A DNA stretch of 64,000 bases from Segetibacter aerophilus (GTDB lineage: Bacteria > Bacteroidota > Bacteroidia > Chitinophagales > Chitinophagaceae), in the NCBI RefSeq assembly GCF_007991655.1, contig NZ_BJYT01000001.1, positions 558,001 to 622,000 of the forward strand, read 5' to 3'. Of the stretch, positions 17,133 to 25,884 are shown piece by piece. Every line of letters starts with the position of its first letter. Position 1 is the first letter of the stretch. The translations under genes were made by a program, and so were the position numbers. The notes beneath the pieces were generated by a model. That model worked only from the letters and a program-made list of their open reading frames with translations, did not search any database and had not been told where the DNA came from.

Positions 17133-18257
17133 TTAATCCAAATGCACGTCAACATCAACGTTCATTCCCGGTCTTAATTGTTTAAGCAGCGTATCATTTG
17201 GTTGAGCAAACTCAATTCTTACCGGAAGCCGCTGAACTACTTTCACGAAGTTTCCTGAAGCGTTATCAGGAGGCAATAGAGCAAAGCGGGCGCCCGTAGC
17301 CGGTGAAAAAGATGAAAGCTTCGCTTCAAAATCATGACCTGGAAAAGCATCAACATGCACAATCACTTTTTGACCAATACGCATCCTGTCAAACTGAGTT
17401 TCTTTGAAGTTCGCAACCACCCATAGGTCGTCGTTAAGTACGATGCTGAACAAAGATTGACCAGCTTGTAGAAACTGACCTGGTTGTACGTTCACTTTAG
17501 AAACCAGGCCATCTGCGGGAGCAGTAATTACTGCATAAGACAGGTTCAACTTTGCTTCATCCACATCGACCTGGCGCTGTTTAATAACAGAACTGGCCAC
17601 CCTTATTTGTGAAGCTGTTGCGCCGCTTTGAGAAGAAATTGCATTGCTCTGAGAAGACGCCTCTTTTCTTTGTTCCTGCAAGATTCGAATTTGTTTCTCA
17701 GCAGTTTGCTTGGCTGCTAATGCCTGCTCATATTGTTGCTGGGTGATAGAGTGATCTTTGATAAGATTAGCATAGCGATCAAAATCCTGACTTGCTCTTG
17801 TCAAGTTTATTCTAGCCACTTCGATCTGGGCATCAATTGTACCTATAGAAGCCTGCACAGGCGCTATATTAGATTGAGCTGCAGATGTTGAAGTTCTTGC
17901 TACACCCAGGTTGCTTTGAGCGGTTGCTAAAGCGGCCTCAGCTTGTTCGATTTTGAGTTTCAAATCTCTCTGATCTAAGATTAACAGCGTATCTCCTTTG
18001 TGTACCCGTTGGTTATCTTTAACCCTTACCTCGTCAACGTAGCCTGATACTCTCGGTATAACAGGACTAATGTTAGACTCTACCTGGGCATCGTCTGTTT
18101 CTTCATGATGCTGGCCATGGATGTATTTTGACGTTCCAAACCAACCGCCCGCAACAATCAGTAATAATAAAATGATCGGGAAAACCTTGCTACGCTTCGG
18201 CTTGGCTACAGTTGTAGTGGTAACAGTTTCCTTTTTTAAGTTTGCTTGAGTGTCCAT
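17133..18257 (-). CDS. emrA: HlyD/EmrA-type periplasmic adaptor
   Basis: A 374-residue membrane-fusion protein. It has a short cytoplasmic N-terminus, one transmembrane anchor (about residues 26-44) and the first biotinyl-lipoyl half with ISPVIPRVSGYVDEV. A long alpha-hairpin of about 110 residues is rich in Gln and Ala. The returning lipoyl half is VITAPADGLVSKVNVQPGQ, with beta-barrel strands (ANFKETQ) at the end. It bridges EmrB and the outer-membrane TolC. It follows the TolC gene by 22 bp in one operon with the TetR gene. Confidence 0.92.
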   Translation of the reverse strand: MDTQANLKKETVTTTTVAKPKRSKVFPIILLLLIVAGGWFGTSKYIHGQHHEETDDAQVESNISPVIPRVSGYVDEVRVKDNQRVHKGDTLLILDQRDLKLKIEQAEAALATAQSNLGVARTSTSAAQSNIAPVQASIGTIDAQIEVARINLTRASQDFDRYANLIKDHSITQQQYEQALAAKQTAEKQIRILQEQRKEASSQSNAISSQSGATASQIRVASSVIKQRQVDVDEAKLNLSYAVITAPADGLVSKVNVQPGQFLQAGQSLFSIVLNDDLWVVANFKETQFDRMRIGQKVIVHVDAFPGHDFEAKLSSFSPATGARFALLPPDNASGNFVKVVQRLPVRIEFAQPNDTLLKQLRPGMNVDVDVHLD

Positions 18258-18279
18258 ATAAATTAATTGTGCTAGTTTT

Positions 18280-19644
18280 TTATTTAGTTTCTGTTTTGTT
18301 GAGTAAGAGGCCTGCGGTCTGCAGCAATTTGTTGTACGCTACCGAAGCATCAGCTTTTGCAAATGCAGCGTTTAACCGGGCTTGCAGTTGTGCTACATCA
18401 GCATCAAGTAGGTCTGTTGTGGTTGCCAACTGGTTTTGGAATTTATTTCTTACGATCTTAAAATTCTCTTCCGCTTGTGCGATTGCTGTTTGGTATACTT
18501 CAATTTTTTTTCTTGAAGACAGGTAGTTTTGATAAGCCTGGTTCACTTCCAAACGCACGTTATCGTTCAATATTTCCTCACTTGCCTCAACCTGTTTTTC
18601 TCTCGCTTTGGCTTGCTCAACCTGCGAATTTTTCCACAGAGATGACAAACTGTATTGTACACCTACACCTACGTTCACTGCATTCGTAACAGTAAATACA
18701 TTGGGAATGTCTGCGGCAACATAGCCACCAGTAACTGCAACCGATGGAAAGCTTCCTCCTTTCGCAGCTTTTACACCTGTGTTTGCAGCTTTCTTACGCA
18801 ACGCTAATGCAGCAATGTCTTTCCGGTTTTGCGTGCTTAATTGTACATATTCTTCGACAGGTTTCAACTGTACGTCTGACAATTGAAGATCTGTTTCATT
18901 AACCGTCAACACTGTTGTATCTGGTAAACCTAACATTAGGTTCATGTTTATGTTTGCAAGTCGCCAGTTGTTTTCCGCATCTAATAATGAAAGCTCCGTA
19001 TTCGATTGTTGCAACTGCGCTTTCAACAAGTCATTCCTTGGAAGGATGCCGTTTTTTTCAAGGTTTGAAAAATCCTTTACTCTCTGGCGGGCTCCTTGTA
19101 AGCTTTCATTGACAAGTTCAACTGCGGCTCTTGACTTATATAGATTATCAAACGCATTAATGGTATTTAGCACAACTGCTTCGCGGTCGTTGTCAGCATC
19201 GAGCTTTGCAGCTTCTTCGAGATATTTAGATGATTCTATTCCATATCTAATTCTCAATCCCGAATAAATGGGTAAGGATGCATTGAGCATACCATAAATA
19301 GCTGACGAAGGTTTGCCTGCGCTCTCCTGCGGTGTTCCCAACGTTCCCGAGCCACCGGAACTATTGGTAGACTTACTTTGAACGTTTATATTAGGATTAT
19401 TCAAACGGAGGTAAGAGCCCGATGCTTTAATCTCGGGTAGCTTGCGCTCCAGAGCTTCTCTCATTGATGCCGTAGCCTCTTCTATTCTTGCTTTGCTGCC
19501 TTTTAGTTGTTTGCTATTCTTAATGCTCAGGTCGATAGCTTCCTTCAGTGTTATCACTCTACCTTGCTGTGCGAGTAGTTGGTCTGGATTTGTAAAAACT
19601 GCAGTTAACAGTATTACAAATGCTAATAGAAATTTATGCTTCAT
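18280..19644 (-). CDS. TolC family outer membrane efflux protein
   Basis: A 454-residue outer-membrane factor with a Sec signal peptide of about 25 residues. Two OEP repeats begin ITLKEAIDLSIKNSKQLKG and later VEQAKAREKQVEASEE, with long coiled-coil helices (NDVRLEVNQAYQNYLSSRKK). It forms the trimeric exit channel for the EmrAB-type pump. Its start overlaps the end of the tetR gene by 11 bp, so the regulator and the pump are one transcript. No lipobox is present, unlike the RND-associated channel at 37.6 kb. Confidence 0.9.
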   Translation of the reverse strand: MKHKFLLAFVILLTAVFTNPDQLLAQQGRVITLKEAIDLSIKNSKQLKGSKARIEEATASMREALERKLPEIKASGSYLRLNNPNINVQSKSTNSSGGSGTLGTPQESAGKPSSAIYGMLNASLPIYSGLRIRYGIESSKYLEEAAKLDADNDREAVVLNTINAFDNLYKSRAAVELVNESLQGARQRVKDFSNLEKNGILPRNDLLKAQLQQSNTELSLLDAENNWRLANINMNLMLGLPDTTVLTVNETDLQLSDVQLKPVEEYVQLSTQNRKDIAALALRKKAANTGVKAAKGGSFPSVAVTGGYVAADIPNVFTVTNAVNVGVGVQYSLSSLWKNSQVEQAKAREKQVEASEEILNDNVRLEVNQAYQNYLSSRKKIEVYQTAIAQAEENFKIVRNKFQNQLATTTDLLDADVAQLQARLNAAFAKADASVAYNKLLQTAGLLLNKTETK

Positions 19645-20263
19645 AGTTCAATAGTGCTTTAAATAAGAATTTTATGTGAATGCTTAATTTTTGCTTGATT
19701 TGCTCAAAAAACTGGTCCTGCGGAACATTTTGTAGATCGTTAAACTCCTGGTAGTACTCAAGTGTGAGCATTGTTTGGGTGATGCAGCCAATAAGGGTAT
19801 TCATCAGCAGCAAGACATCTACCTTTTTTTTGAATTCCTTTTTTTGCTGCCCGTCTTTTATAAGTTTGGTAATCGACTCGATGTTTCTCTTCTTCATCTC
19901 ACCAATGAGCTTTATGATTGCCGGGTTTTTGTTAATAACCTGCTCACACATCATAATTTTAAAAAATTGCTGCTTTTGCATTACCCTTTCAATATAAGAA
20001 TCTACCAGGCTCTCCATTTTCTGCAAAGAGCTCATCTGTTCATTATGCAACAGACTTTCTATCTGCATATTGATATCTTCTGATCTTCTCGAAAAAAGGG
20101 CTTCCATTAATTTTTCCTTTGACCCGAAATAGTACGAAATCATCGCAATGTTGACTCCTGCTTCATCTGCAATGTCTCTTACCGATGTACCATCAAACCC
20201 ATTGGAAGAAAACAGACGTTCAGCAGTCGTTAAAATTTGTATCTGTTTGTCGCTATAATTCAT
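19634..20263 (-). CDS. TetR/AcrR family regulator of the Emr-type pump
   Basis: A 209-residue TetR-like repressor. The N-terminal helix-turn-helix (about residues 3-50) contains the classic FDGTSVRDIADEAGVN and SYYFGSKEKLMEALF. The C-terminal ligand-binding domain is helical and variable. The ATG at 20263 (MNYSDKQ) was preferred to the frame start at 20284, because the upstream bases hold the promoter and operator. It is the first gene of the operon tetR-tolC-emrA-emrB, so it probably represses its own operon and is released by pump substrates. Confidence 0.9.
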   Translation of the reverse strand: MNYSDKQIQILTTAERLFSSNGFDGTSVRDIADEAGVNIAMISYYFGSKEKLMEALFSRRSEDINMQIESLLHNEQMSSLQKMESLVDSYIERVMQKQQFFKIMMCEQVINKNPAIIKLIGEMKKRNIESITKLIKDGQQKKEFKKKVDVLLLMNTLIGCITQTMLTLEYYQEFNDLQNVPQDQFFEQIKQKLSIHIKFLFKALLNYEA

Positions 20264-20281
20264 AATTCTGAATTGGAGCTG

Positions 20282-20325
20282 CAAAATTAAACAAACGTTT
20301 AATTTAAATCAAACATTTGTTTAAT
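20282..20325 (-). promoter_or_regulatory. promoter with two tandem TetR-type operators
   Basis: On the minus strand there is a -33 TTTG (20313-20310) and a -7 TAATTTTG (20289-20282) separated by 20 nt, matching the Bacteroidota housekeeping promoter. Two 16-bp palindromes of the form TTAAAC-N4-GTTTAA lie over it. One is at 20287-20302 (perfect arms) and the other at 20309-20324 (one mismatch, TCAAAC). Their repeats are offset by 22 bp, two turns of the helix, so two repressor dimers could bind the same face. The -7 overlaps one site and the -33 overlaps the other. Confidence 0.75.
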
Positions 20326-20418
20326 TTTTTTTTTTTGGGGACTTTTTCGTTAACGCTTTAATAACATTTTGAAGTTTTTAAGTGTTGCGTAGGTGCAAGC
20401 AGGTATATCAATTGCTTC

Positions 20419-20724
20419 ATGATGGCTGTGGAAATAATCAACATTTGTCTTCTTTGCGGACGCCAGTTGGCAGAACCTTCGAACAAACACCATTTAATTC
20501 CTGTAAGCAAGGGCGGCAAAAACACGCCTACTATTCTATTACATAAAATCTGCCATGATAAAATACACGCTGTCTTTACGGAGAATGAATTGAAGCGCGA
20601 GTACAACACGATCGAGCGTTTGCAGCAACGGGAAGAGATCAGCAGCTTTATTAAGTGGGTGCGGAAAAAGGAACCCGAGTTCTATGATAAATCTGTTAAG
20701 ACGAAAAGTAGAAGGCTGAAATAA
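20419..20724 (+). CDS. HNH endonuclease family protein
   Basis: A 101-residue protein with a zinc-type CLLC pair (Cys-x2-Cys), then KHHLIPVSKGG, an Asn, and KICHDKIHAVF, which together form an HNH (beta-beta-alpha metal) fold. The length is that of stand-alone small HNH proteins. Nothing indicates whether it is a homing, restriction or repair nuclease. It lies divergent from the tetR pump operon and convergent with the large glycosyltransferase gene. Alternative starts (M2, or an internal one) are possible. Confidence 0.8.
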   Translation: MMAVEIINICLLCGRQLAEPSNKHHLIPVSKGGKNTPTILLHKICHDKIHAVFTENELKREYNTIERLQQREEISSFIKWVRKKEPEFYDKSVKTKSRRLK

Positions 20725-20726
20725 AA

Positions 20727-20756
20727 CAGCCTCTACCATTACAATGGCTGAGGCTG
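20727..20756. terminator. hairpin between convergent HNH and glycosyltransferase genes
   Basis: Stem CAGCCTC / GAGGCTG with an inner CCAT / ATGG stem and a 4-nt loop. It starts 3 bp after the HNH stop and overlaps the last codons of the glycosyltransferase gene. The U-tract is poor, so terminator function is moderate. Confidence 0.5.
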
Positions 20757-22670
20757 AGAATAATAAGTTTTATCACTAGCTGCTCTTTGATGAGTTGCAG
20801 AAAACTGAGGTTCTACTTTATTTGTCTGTATGGCTTCTTTGTTCTTGAAGTTTTGAATCACCTGCCGGAAAAACTGCACCAGGTCCTCTACATGGGTATC
20901 AAACATAAACACCTGTCGCTGGCTCCAGGTGTTTTCCCTTAAGCACGACATCAAAGTTTTGTTTCTCATCAATCTACCTAGTTCTTCCATATCGTCGAAT
21001 AAAAGTCCTATCTCCAGCTTCTTAACCACTGATTGGATGGCTACGATATGTTCTGCATTGTCTCTTTGTAACATTGGGACTCCGGCAAGTGCAAGGGTAG
21101 CCATCCTTGCAGGAATATTGAGATCATCCCAATTAGAACGTTTGACTTCGCCCCTGTTCTCACTTTGAAAGAAATGAAGCCATCCTGCGTCATATTGCGA
21201 AAACTCTTTGACCCAATTTTCCTGGTCAACGTTTGGATGAATGTGAAGGAAACCCGGAGCCATCAACTGCGTTTTTTCAATCCACTGCTTCCATTGGCCA
21301 TGTGTAAAGTCGCCGTAAAAGTGGACGTGAATTTTTTGGGCAGCTAGTTCTACAACAGTATGAGGATGTAACCCAATAGGTCTGCCTGGTACAACTGTGT
21401 GAAATTCTCCAGGAGTGCTTTCTGACAATAGTTTCGATTGAGGTTGATCAAACCAATCTTTTTTTGGCAAATCTCCATCTAGCACATAATCGAGTGAATG
21501 CTTCTCTTTAGTGATGAAATCATCCAACCACCATTTCATCTCTTCGCTCGTATAAATGCGGCCATCAGCCTTGTTGTAAAGCTCAATCATTTCATTCCAG
21601 GTGCCCTTTTCCAAACAAATAAAAGGACCTTCTTTAAAATGCCACACAAATGGAATCCCTGTATTTGCTTTTAAAACTTCATGACAAAGCGGAACCGCCT
21701 GCCAATTTAGTAAAGCGTATATCACATCAGGTTTGATCCTTTTTATCTCCTCTTCCCAATTTTCCTTAGAAATATCTTCAACGTGATCAAATGGGAGAGG
21801 ACCGACGTAGTTATACCAATAAGGCTCCTCCATCCACAAGCCGAACAGTTTATGGCCTTGTTCTTCAAGTGCTAAAACTCGTTCTGCGTTATATGCAAGC
21901 TCACCAACCAGTAAGATTTTTAGACCATTTTCTTTTAGCGGAGTAGATACTCTTTCCCGGTAGGGCGCATAACGCTCTACCTCGTTCATAAAATTGCCTT
22001 TGGTAGTATGGTAGATCAGGGGCTCGCCAATATTATAATAAGACCTGAAAGTATTGATGCCGCCAATGGGCTCCTGCATTATCTTGTACCGCTGATTCGG
22101 ATGGTCGACCCACTCGCAAGTAAGTTGGTTTGTAAGCACCCTTTCACCTTGTAGTTTGTTCCAGAACAAACGGTTCAGGTCGTCGCTTTCCAGCTCTTTT
22201 CTATCCAGCCAGCGCTCCTCCGTTTTTCTATGCATCACCTGTACAAGTTGTAGCCATTCATCGTTCACAACACCTTTAGCACTCCTGTTATAATGGTGAC
22301 GAATGGACGAATATGCTAAAACAGCTCCTTCATTTTGCTCAAGTACATCAAGTAAAGATTGCAGGTGATCAACATATATAACATCGTCTGAAGGAAGATA
22401 AGTTATGTAAGAACCAAAGGCAATGGACATCCCAAAATTCAAACAAGCACCTAAGCCTTTGTTATACTTGTTTCTATAATATCTAATTCTTTTATCCTGC
22501 AAAAAGGGTTGAACAGTTTCTTCGGTATTATCAGGAGAGCCATCATTTATGATGATCAACTCCCAGTCAGTAAAAGACTGCTCGAGTAAGGATGCGATTG
22601 CACGACGAATAAATAACTCGTGTTTATAAGTAGGCATTATTACTGAAACAGCCGGATTTTTCATCTCCAT
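20739..22670 (-). CDS. two-domain glycosyltransferase (GT2 + GT-B-like)
   Basis: A 643-residue protein. The N-terminal GT2 domain (about residues 1-230) has VSVIMPTYKHE, IIINDGSPDNTEE and the acidic metal motif PSDDVIY. From about residue 245 a second domain begins with LKILLVGELAYNAERVLALEEQG and continues with VWHFKEGP, DGRIYTSEEM and a late FQSENRGE segment, resembling a GT-B (GT4-type) fold or a CgeB-like glycosyltransferase. A two-headed enzyme could add two sugars in succession. It probably acts on a surface polysaccharide or glycoprotein. Acceptor and sugar are unknown. Start M1 or M3. Confidence 0.8.
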   Translation of the reverse strand: MEMKNPAVSVIMPTYKHELFIRRAIASLLEQSFTDWELIIINDGSPDNTEETVQPFLQDKRIRYYRNKYNKGLGACLNFGMSIAFGSYITYLPSDDVIYVDHLQSLLDVLEQNEGAVLAYSSIRHHYNRSAKGVVNDEWLQLVQVMHRKTEERWLDRKELESDDLNRLFWNKLQGERVLTNQLTCEWVDHPNQRYKIMQEPIGGINTFRSYYNIGEPLIYHTTKGNFMNEVERYAPYRERVSTPLKENGLKILLVGELAYNAERVLALEEQGHKLFGLWMEEPYWYNYVGPLPFDHVEDISKENWEEEIKRIKPDVIYALLNWQAVPLCHEVLKANTGIPFVWHFKEGPFICLEKGTWNEMIELYNKADGRIYTSEEMKWWLDDFITKEKHSLDYVLDGDLPKKDWFDQPQSKLLSESTPGEFHTVVPGRPIGLHPHTVVELAAQKIHVHFYGDFTHGQWKQWIEKTQLMAPGFLHIHPNVDQENWVKEFSQYDAGWLHFFQSENRGEVKRSNWDDLNIPARMATLALAGVPMLQRDNAEHIVAIQSVVKKLEIGLLFDDMEELGRLMRNKTLMSCLRENTWSQRQVFMFDTHVEDLVQFFRQVIQNFKNKEAIQTNKVEPQFSATHQRAASDKTYYSQPQPL

Positions 22671-22723
22671 ATGATTTTGCTTAATTCTTCTTTTAGTTTG
22701 CCAGCCTTTGTTCTTTATTGATC

Positions 22724-22747
22724 TTTTGTTGTGTCACTCACTTGTAC
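22724..22747 (+). repeat. dispersed intergenic repeat copy
   Basis: GTTG, core GTGTCAC and right arm CTTGTAC are all intact; the first four bases of the left arm are degenerate (TTTT). It lies in the 173-bp gap between the two glycosyltransferase genes. Confidence 0.8.
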
Positions 22748-22843
22748 AGCCGTTTTTATAGCAGCAGGCATATCTCGAATCCCTTTTCTCTATGAAGTTG
22801 GTTTCACTATACTATCTTCCCTAAAGCCTAAATGATTACTTGT

Positions 22844-23644
22844 TTAGATTTCCAGGAATTCTGGTGCATTCACCTTTCTATCAGGGACAGTGGTTTCCAA
22901 TTCCTGGTGATACACGCCGCTGGGAATAATTGCACACCCGCCGTATTTCTTCATCACCCGTAACTGGGCCAGTACGTCTTCTCCGCAATGTTTATCAGGC
23001 AATTCTTTCCAAAACGAAAAACCGCCTACTTCTCTCAACATATCGGTGTTGTACATTACACATCCACCAACCCAGGCAATTTTATAGGGCATAGGATTAC
23101 CAGGAGTAGCGTTGAATTTTTGTTCAATGTGATAAATGTTCGCGGCATTGTGTACCCGGTATCTTTCCCATTCCCGGCTTTTTGGGACAATGGTTTCTGG
23201 TGTTATCTCTCCCTCCCAAAATTCTATTTCCTGCTGGTGCGGGCGGATGTCGTTTTTATAGCTCAAACCTATAACGGCACATCCAACGAAACCGATAGAA
23301 TATTTTTCTAGCATCTCCTTCATATTTTTAACAACGAACGGATCGAGGATCAAATCGTCGTCCAAAAACAGGCTGTACTTCGACGAAGAATGATCTAATA
23401 AAAACTGGCGTTGCTGAGCCATCCCTTTGGGCGGAAGATTTTTAAGAATGGCAACAGGCGATCCTTTTATTTCGAGTAATCTTTTTATGGTCTGTAATGT
23501 TGCGTCGGTTTCTAACGCATCATCAGCAGATTGATCAGCTATTACAATATTGAAGTTGGTTTCCGTCTGGTAGTATAGACTTGTAAGTGTAACAGCTAGC
23601 GCTTTTACTCTTTTATATGTAGGAATTAAAATAGTAATATCCAT
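22844..23644 (-). CDS. glycosyltransferase family 2
   Basis: A 266-residue GT2 (GT-A fold) enzyme: ITILIPTYKRVKAL at the N-terminus, the metal-binding FLDDDLILDP, and the C-terminal acceptor/base region HCGEDVLAQLRVM. It transfers a sugar from a nucleotide sugar to an unknown acceptor. No transmembrane helix is visible, so it is cytoplasmic or peripheral. It is part of the glycan cluster. Confidence 0.88.
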   Translation of the reverse strand: MDITILIPTYKRVKALAVTLTSLYYQTETNFNIVIADQSADDALETDATLQTIKRLLEIKGSPVAILKNLPPKGMAQQRQFLLDHSSSKYSLFLDDDLILDPFVVKNMKEMLEKYSIGFVGCAVIGLSYKNDIRPHQQEIEFWEGEITPETIVPKSREWERYRVHNAANIYHIEQKFNATPGNPMPYKIAWVGGCVMYNTDMLREVGGFSFWKELPDKHCGEDVLAQLRVMKKYGGCAIIPSGVYHQELETTVPDRKVNAPEFLEI

Positions 23645-23760
23645 AACCGTGATAAGGTCATTTATTAAATTAGAAACAAAAGTTTTTATACATCATTTTC
23701 ACTTTAGAGAATTTATCCATAAAAACTAAAGATGCATTTACAGGTGCCGATAAACGAAAT

Positions 23761-23774
23761 GCGACGCAACAATT
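23761..23774 (-). repeat. partial copy of dispersed intergenic repeat
   Basis: Only the GTTG plus GCGTCGC half is preserved (plus strand GCGACGCAACAATT). The CTTGTAC half has decayed to a weak match. It lies between the GT2 gene and the response regulator gene. Confidence 0.55.
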
Positions 23775-23837
23775 ATGCTATACAATCTGGGGCCCGTGCG
23801 CCAATAAATTTATATTGCTCTTAGCAACCGATGCCAA

Positions 23838-24251
23838 CTATTCCGGTACTTTACTTTTTAGCCAATAGCTTACAATATCAATAAGTGACTGTTTCAATTC
23901 GCTAAAACTGCTGTCTTTTAGGAAGATACCGTTTACGCCTAAATCATAAGCTTTTTGAACCTGCTGGTTCGACATTGCAGATGACCAAAAAACAAAGGGA
24001 ATACTGGTGTACCTGGTATTCTCCCGTTGCAGCAATTGTTCTTTTAATTCAAATCCATCCATTTTCGGCAGGTTAACATCGGAAAGAATAAGAAAGGGAA
24101 CAACCTTTTTATCTTCTAAAAACTTGAGAACTTCTTCACCATTCTTAAAAAATAACAACGGGTTTTTATAGTCCAATTCTTTCCAAACGTCTTCTATAAA
24201 TTCCTTGTCGTCGCCATCGTCGTCTACTATTAAAATCGGTTGGGTGTTCAT
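23838..24251 (-). CDS. single-domain response regulator
   Basis: A 137-residue CheY-like receiver with no output domain. It has the acidic pocket D10-D11-D12, phosphoacceptor D58 (LILSDVNLP), the FWSS segment (Thr/Ser position) and the conserved Lys in GIFLKDSS. Such stand-alone receivers work in phosphorelays or by protein-protein contact. There is no adjacent histidine kinase, and the kinase at 41 kb is not linked to it. It sits just downstream of hldE (29 bp) and could be co-transcribed with it. Confidence 0.9.
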   Translation of the reverse strand: MNTQPILIVDDDGDDKEFIEDVWKELDYKNPLLFFKNGEEVLKFLEDKKVVPFLILSDVNLPKMDGFELKEQLLQRENTRYTSIPFVFWSSAMSNQQVQKAYDLGVNGIFLKDSSFSELKQSLIDIVSYWLKSKVPE

Positions 24252-24280
24252 GGATAGGTGTTATGCAATCTTCGTTGCTT

Positions 24281-25792
24281 TTAGTTTAGCTGTGCCTTCG
24301 AAAGATCCTTCGATGAAACTTCAATTTCCACTTCGTGATTAATGTCTCGAATTTTATTAATAATGTGTGTTGTGGAATGTTCTTCTATATAAGGAACGAT
24401 TTTAACCTCGCATCGAAGCTTCTCCAGCAAGGGCGCCTCTGGTATAGAAGTTTCAGTATAGTTTCCTCCTTTTACAAAAACGTCAGGGTGAACTTCTTTG
24501 ATCAACTCTACGGGGCTTTCGTCTTCGAAGGCAACGAGGTAGTCCACGCTTTGTAGGCCGGCCAGCACAGTTATTCGATCTTCCAAATTATTGATGGGCC
24601 TTTCAGGGCCTTTCAGTTTTCTAATGCTATTATCATTATTTACCCCTACAATTAACACATCGCCTGCTTCACGAGCTTTGTTTAGCAGGGCAATATGTCC
24701 CTTGTGAATGATATCAAAACAGCCGTTTGTAAAAACGATCTTTTTACCCTGTTTTTTCAAATCCTTCAATATTTCCAATAACTGCCCTGTTTGAGTAATG
24801 TATTTAGGAACAGCGGTGAAGTAGGCTTTTAACTCAATATTAGAACAGCCGACGGTGCCTTCTTTTTGCACTACAACGGCTGCTGCAGCTGCGGCTATTT
24901 GTGCCGCAACTTCACCTTTTACTTTCGAGGCCAGTGACAATGTGAGGGCGCTTATGAAAGTATCGCCAGCGCCAATAGCTCTCTTATGATCCTGGGGAAC
25001 TGCCAGAATTCTGTATGCTGATTTTCCTTTTTCAAGAAATAAAACGCCATCCACATCGAGCGTTACAGCCACCTTATTTGCACCTGTTATGTCGTGTAGT
25101 TTCTTGCTATACTCAAGCACCTGGTCGGCCCGGTTGTAACTAGCTTTTTCGATTTGCAGCAGCTTAATTGTTTCTTCATAGTTCGGCTTTACTGCATCCG
25201 GCTTTAATGTTTTAAACCTGCTTAAGTCTCTTGCGTCAGCAACAAGAATTTTATGCCCCTGTGACTGTAATTCTTTCAAGCCATCAATAATTCCACATGT
25301 AATAACACCGAAACCATAATCAGAAACAATGATGGCGTCTAAAGTTGGATGCAACGAGGTTATATGCTGAAGCATCTCGCTTTCACAAATTTTGGTAATA
25401 GGAGAGGTAGTGCCTTCGTCAATTCGCATCAGCTGGTGCGAAGCAGATGTAATCCTTTTCTTTGCAATAGTCACCCTTCCTTTATCGCGCAAAATATAGT
25501 CCGTATGTACCTTATGTTTTTTTAGCACTTCCATCAGTTCACGCGAACTGGAGTCTTTTCCAACAACCGTAAGAAAGTAAGTATCTGCACCAAGTGCTGC
25601 AACATTAATAGCCGTGTTAGCAGCCCCTCCGCATTGATGTTCCTGCTCGTCTACATTAAACACAAGAACAGGTGCCTCACGACTTACCCGGTCAGGAGCA
25701 CCTTTTACATATGTGTCTAAAATAGCATCACCAATTACCAGAACTTTCATGTTCTTGAAATTCCCGATGATGTCGCTCAATTTCTCTTTCAT
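24281..25792 (-). CDS. hldE: bifunctional heptose-7-phosphate kinase / heptose-1-phosphate nucleotidyltransferase
   Basis: A 503-residue HldE-like fusion. The PfkB-type kinase domain (about residues 1-325) has CGGAANTAIN and the catalytic GAGDTFISAL. The nucleotidyltransferase domain (about 350-490) has FTNGCFDIIHKGH with the HxGH motif. These make D-glycero-beta-D-manno-heptose-1,7-bisphosphate and then the ADP-activated heptose. GmhA, GmhB and HldD, needed for a complete pathway, are not in this window. It lies in a cluster with two GT9 heptosyltransferase-like genes, which fits a heptose-containing surface glycan. Start at 25792. Confidence 0.9.
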   Translation of the reverse strand: MKEKLSDIIGNFKNMKVLVIGDAILDTYVKGAPDRVSREAPVLVFNVDEQEHQCGGAANTAINVAALGADTYFLTVVGKDSSSRELMEVLKKHKVHTDYILRDKGRVTIAKKRITSASHQLMRIDEGTTSPITKICESEMLQHITSLHPTLDAIIVSDYGFGVITCGIIDGLKELQSQGHKILVADARDLSRFKTLKPDAVKPNYEETIKLLQIEKASYNRADQVLEYSKKLHDITGANKVAVTLDVDGVLFLEKGKSAYRILAVPQDHKRAIGAGDTFISALTLSLASKVKGEVAAQIAAAAAAVVVQKEGTVGCSNIELKAYFTAVPKYITQTGQLLEILKDLKKQGKKIVFTNGCFDIIHKGHIALLNKAREAGDVLIVGVNNDNSIRKLKGPERPINNLEDRITVLAGLQSVDYLVAFEDESPVELIKEVHPDVFVKGGNYTETSIPEAPLLEKLRCEVKIVPYIEEHSTTHIINKIRDINHEVEIEVSSKDLSKAQLN

Positions 25793-25822
25793 GAGTTGTT
25801 TTTTTAAAGTTGACAGATGTTG

Positions 25823-25867
25823 GATGACAGTTGACAGAATTTGAACCTTTTTCTGTCAACTGTCATC
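25823..25867. repeat. 15-bp perfect inverted repeat in the hldE leader
   Basis: Arms GATGACAGTTGACAG (25823-25837) and its exact complement (25853-25867) with a 15-nt loop. An additional GTTGACAG lies just outside at about 25809. It sits between the SDR stop and the hldE start. Without a U-tract directly after the stem it may be an attenuator or processing hairpin, or a small mobile palindrome, rather than a plain terminator. Confidence 0.75.
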
Positions 25868-25884
25868 TGCACCCATCATCTCCT

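Noticed and set aside
20324-20336. Long T run next to the tetR operators
   Set aside because: It is a homopolymer without a stem before it, so it was not called a terminator.
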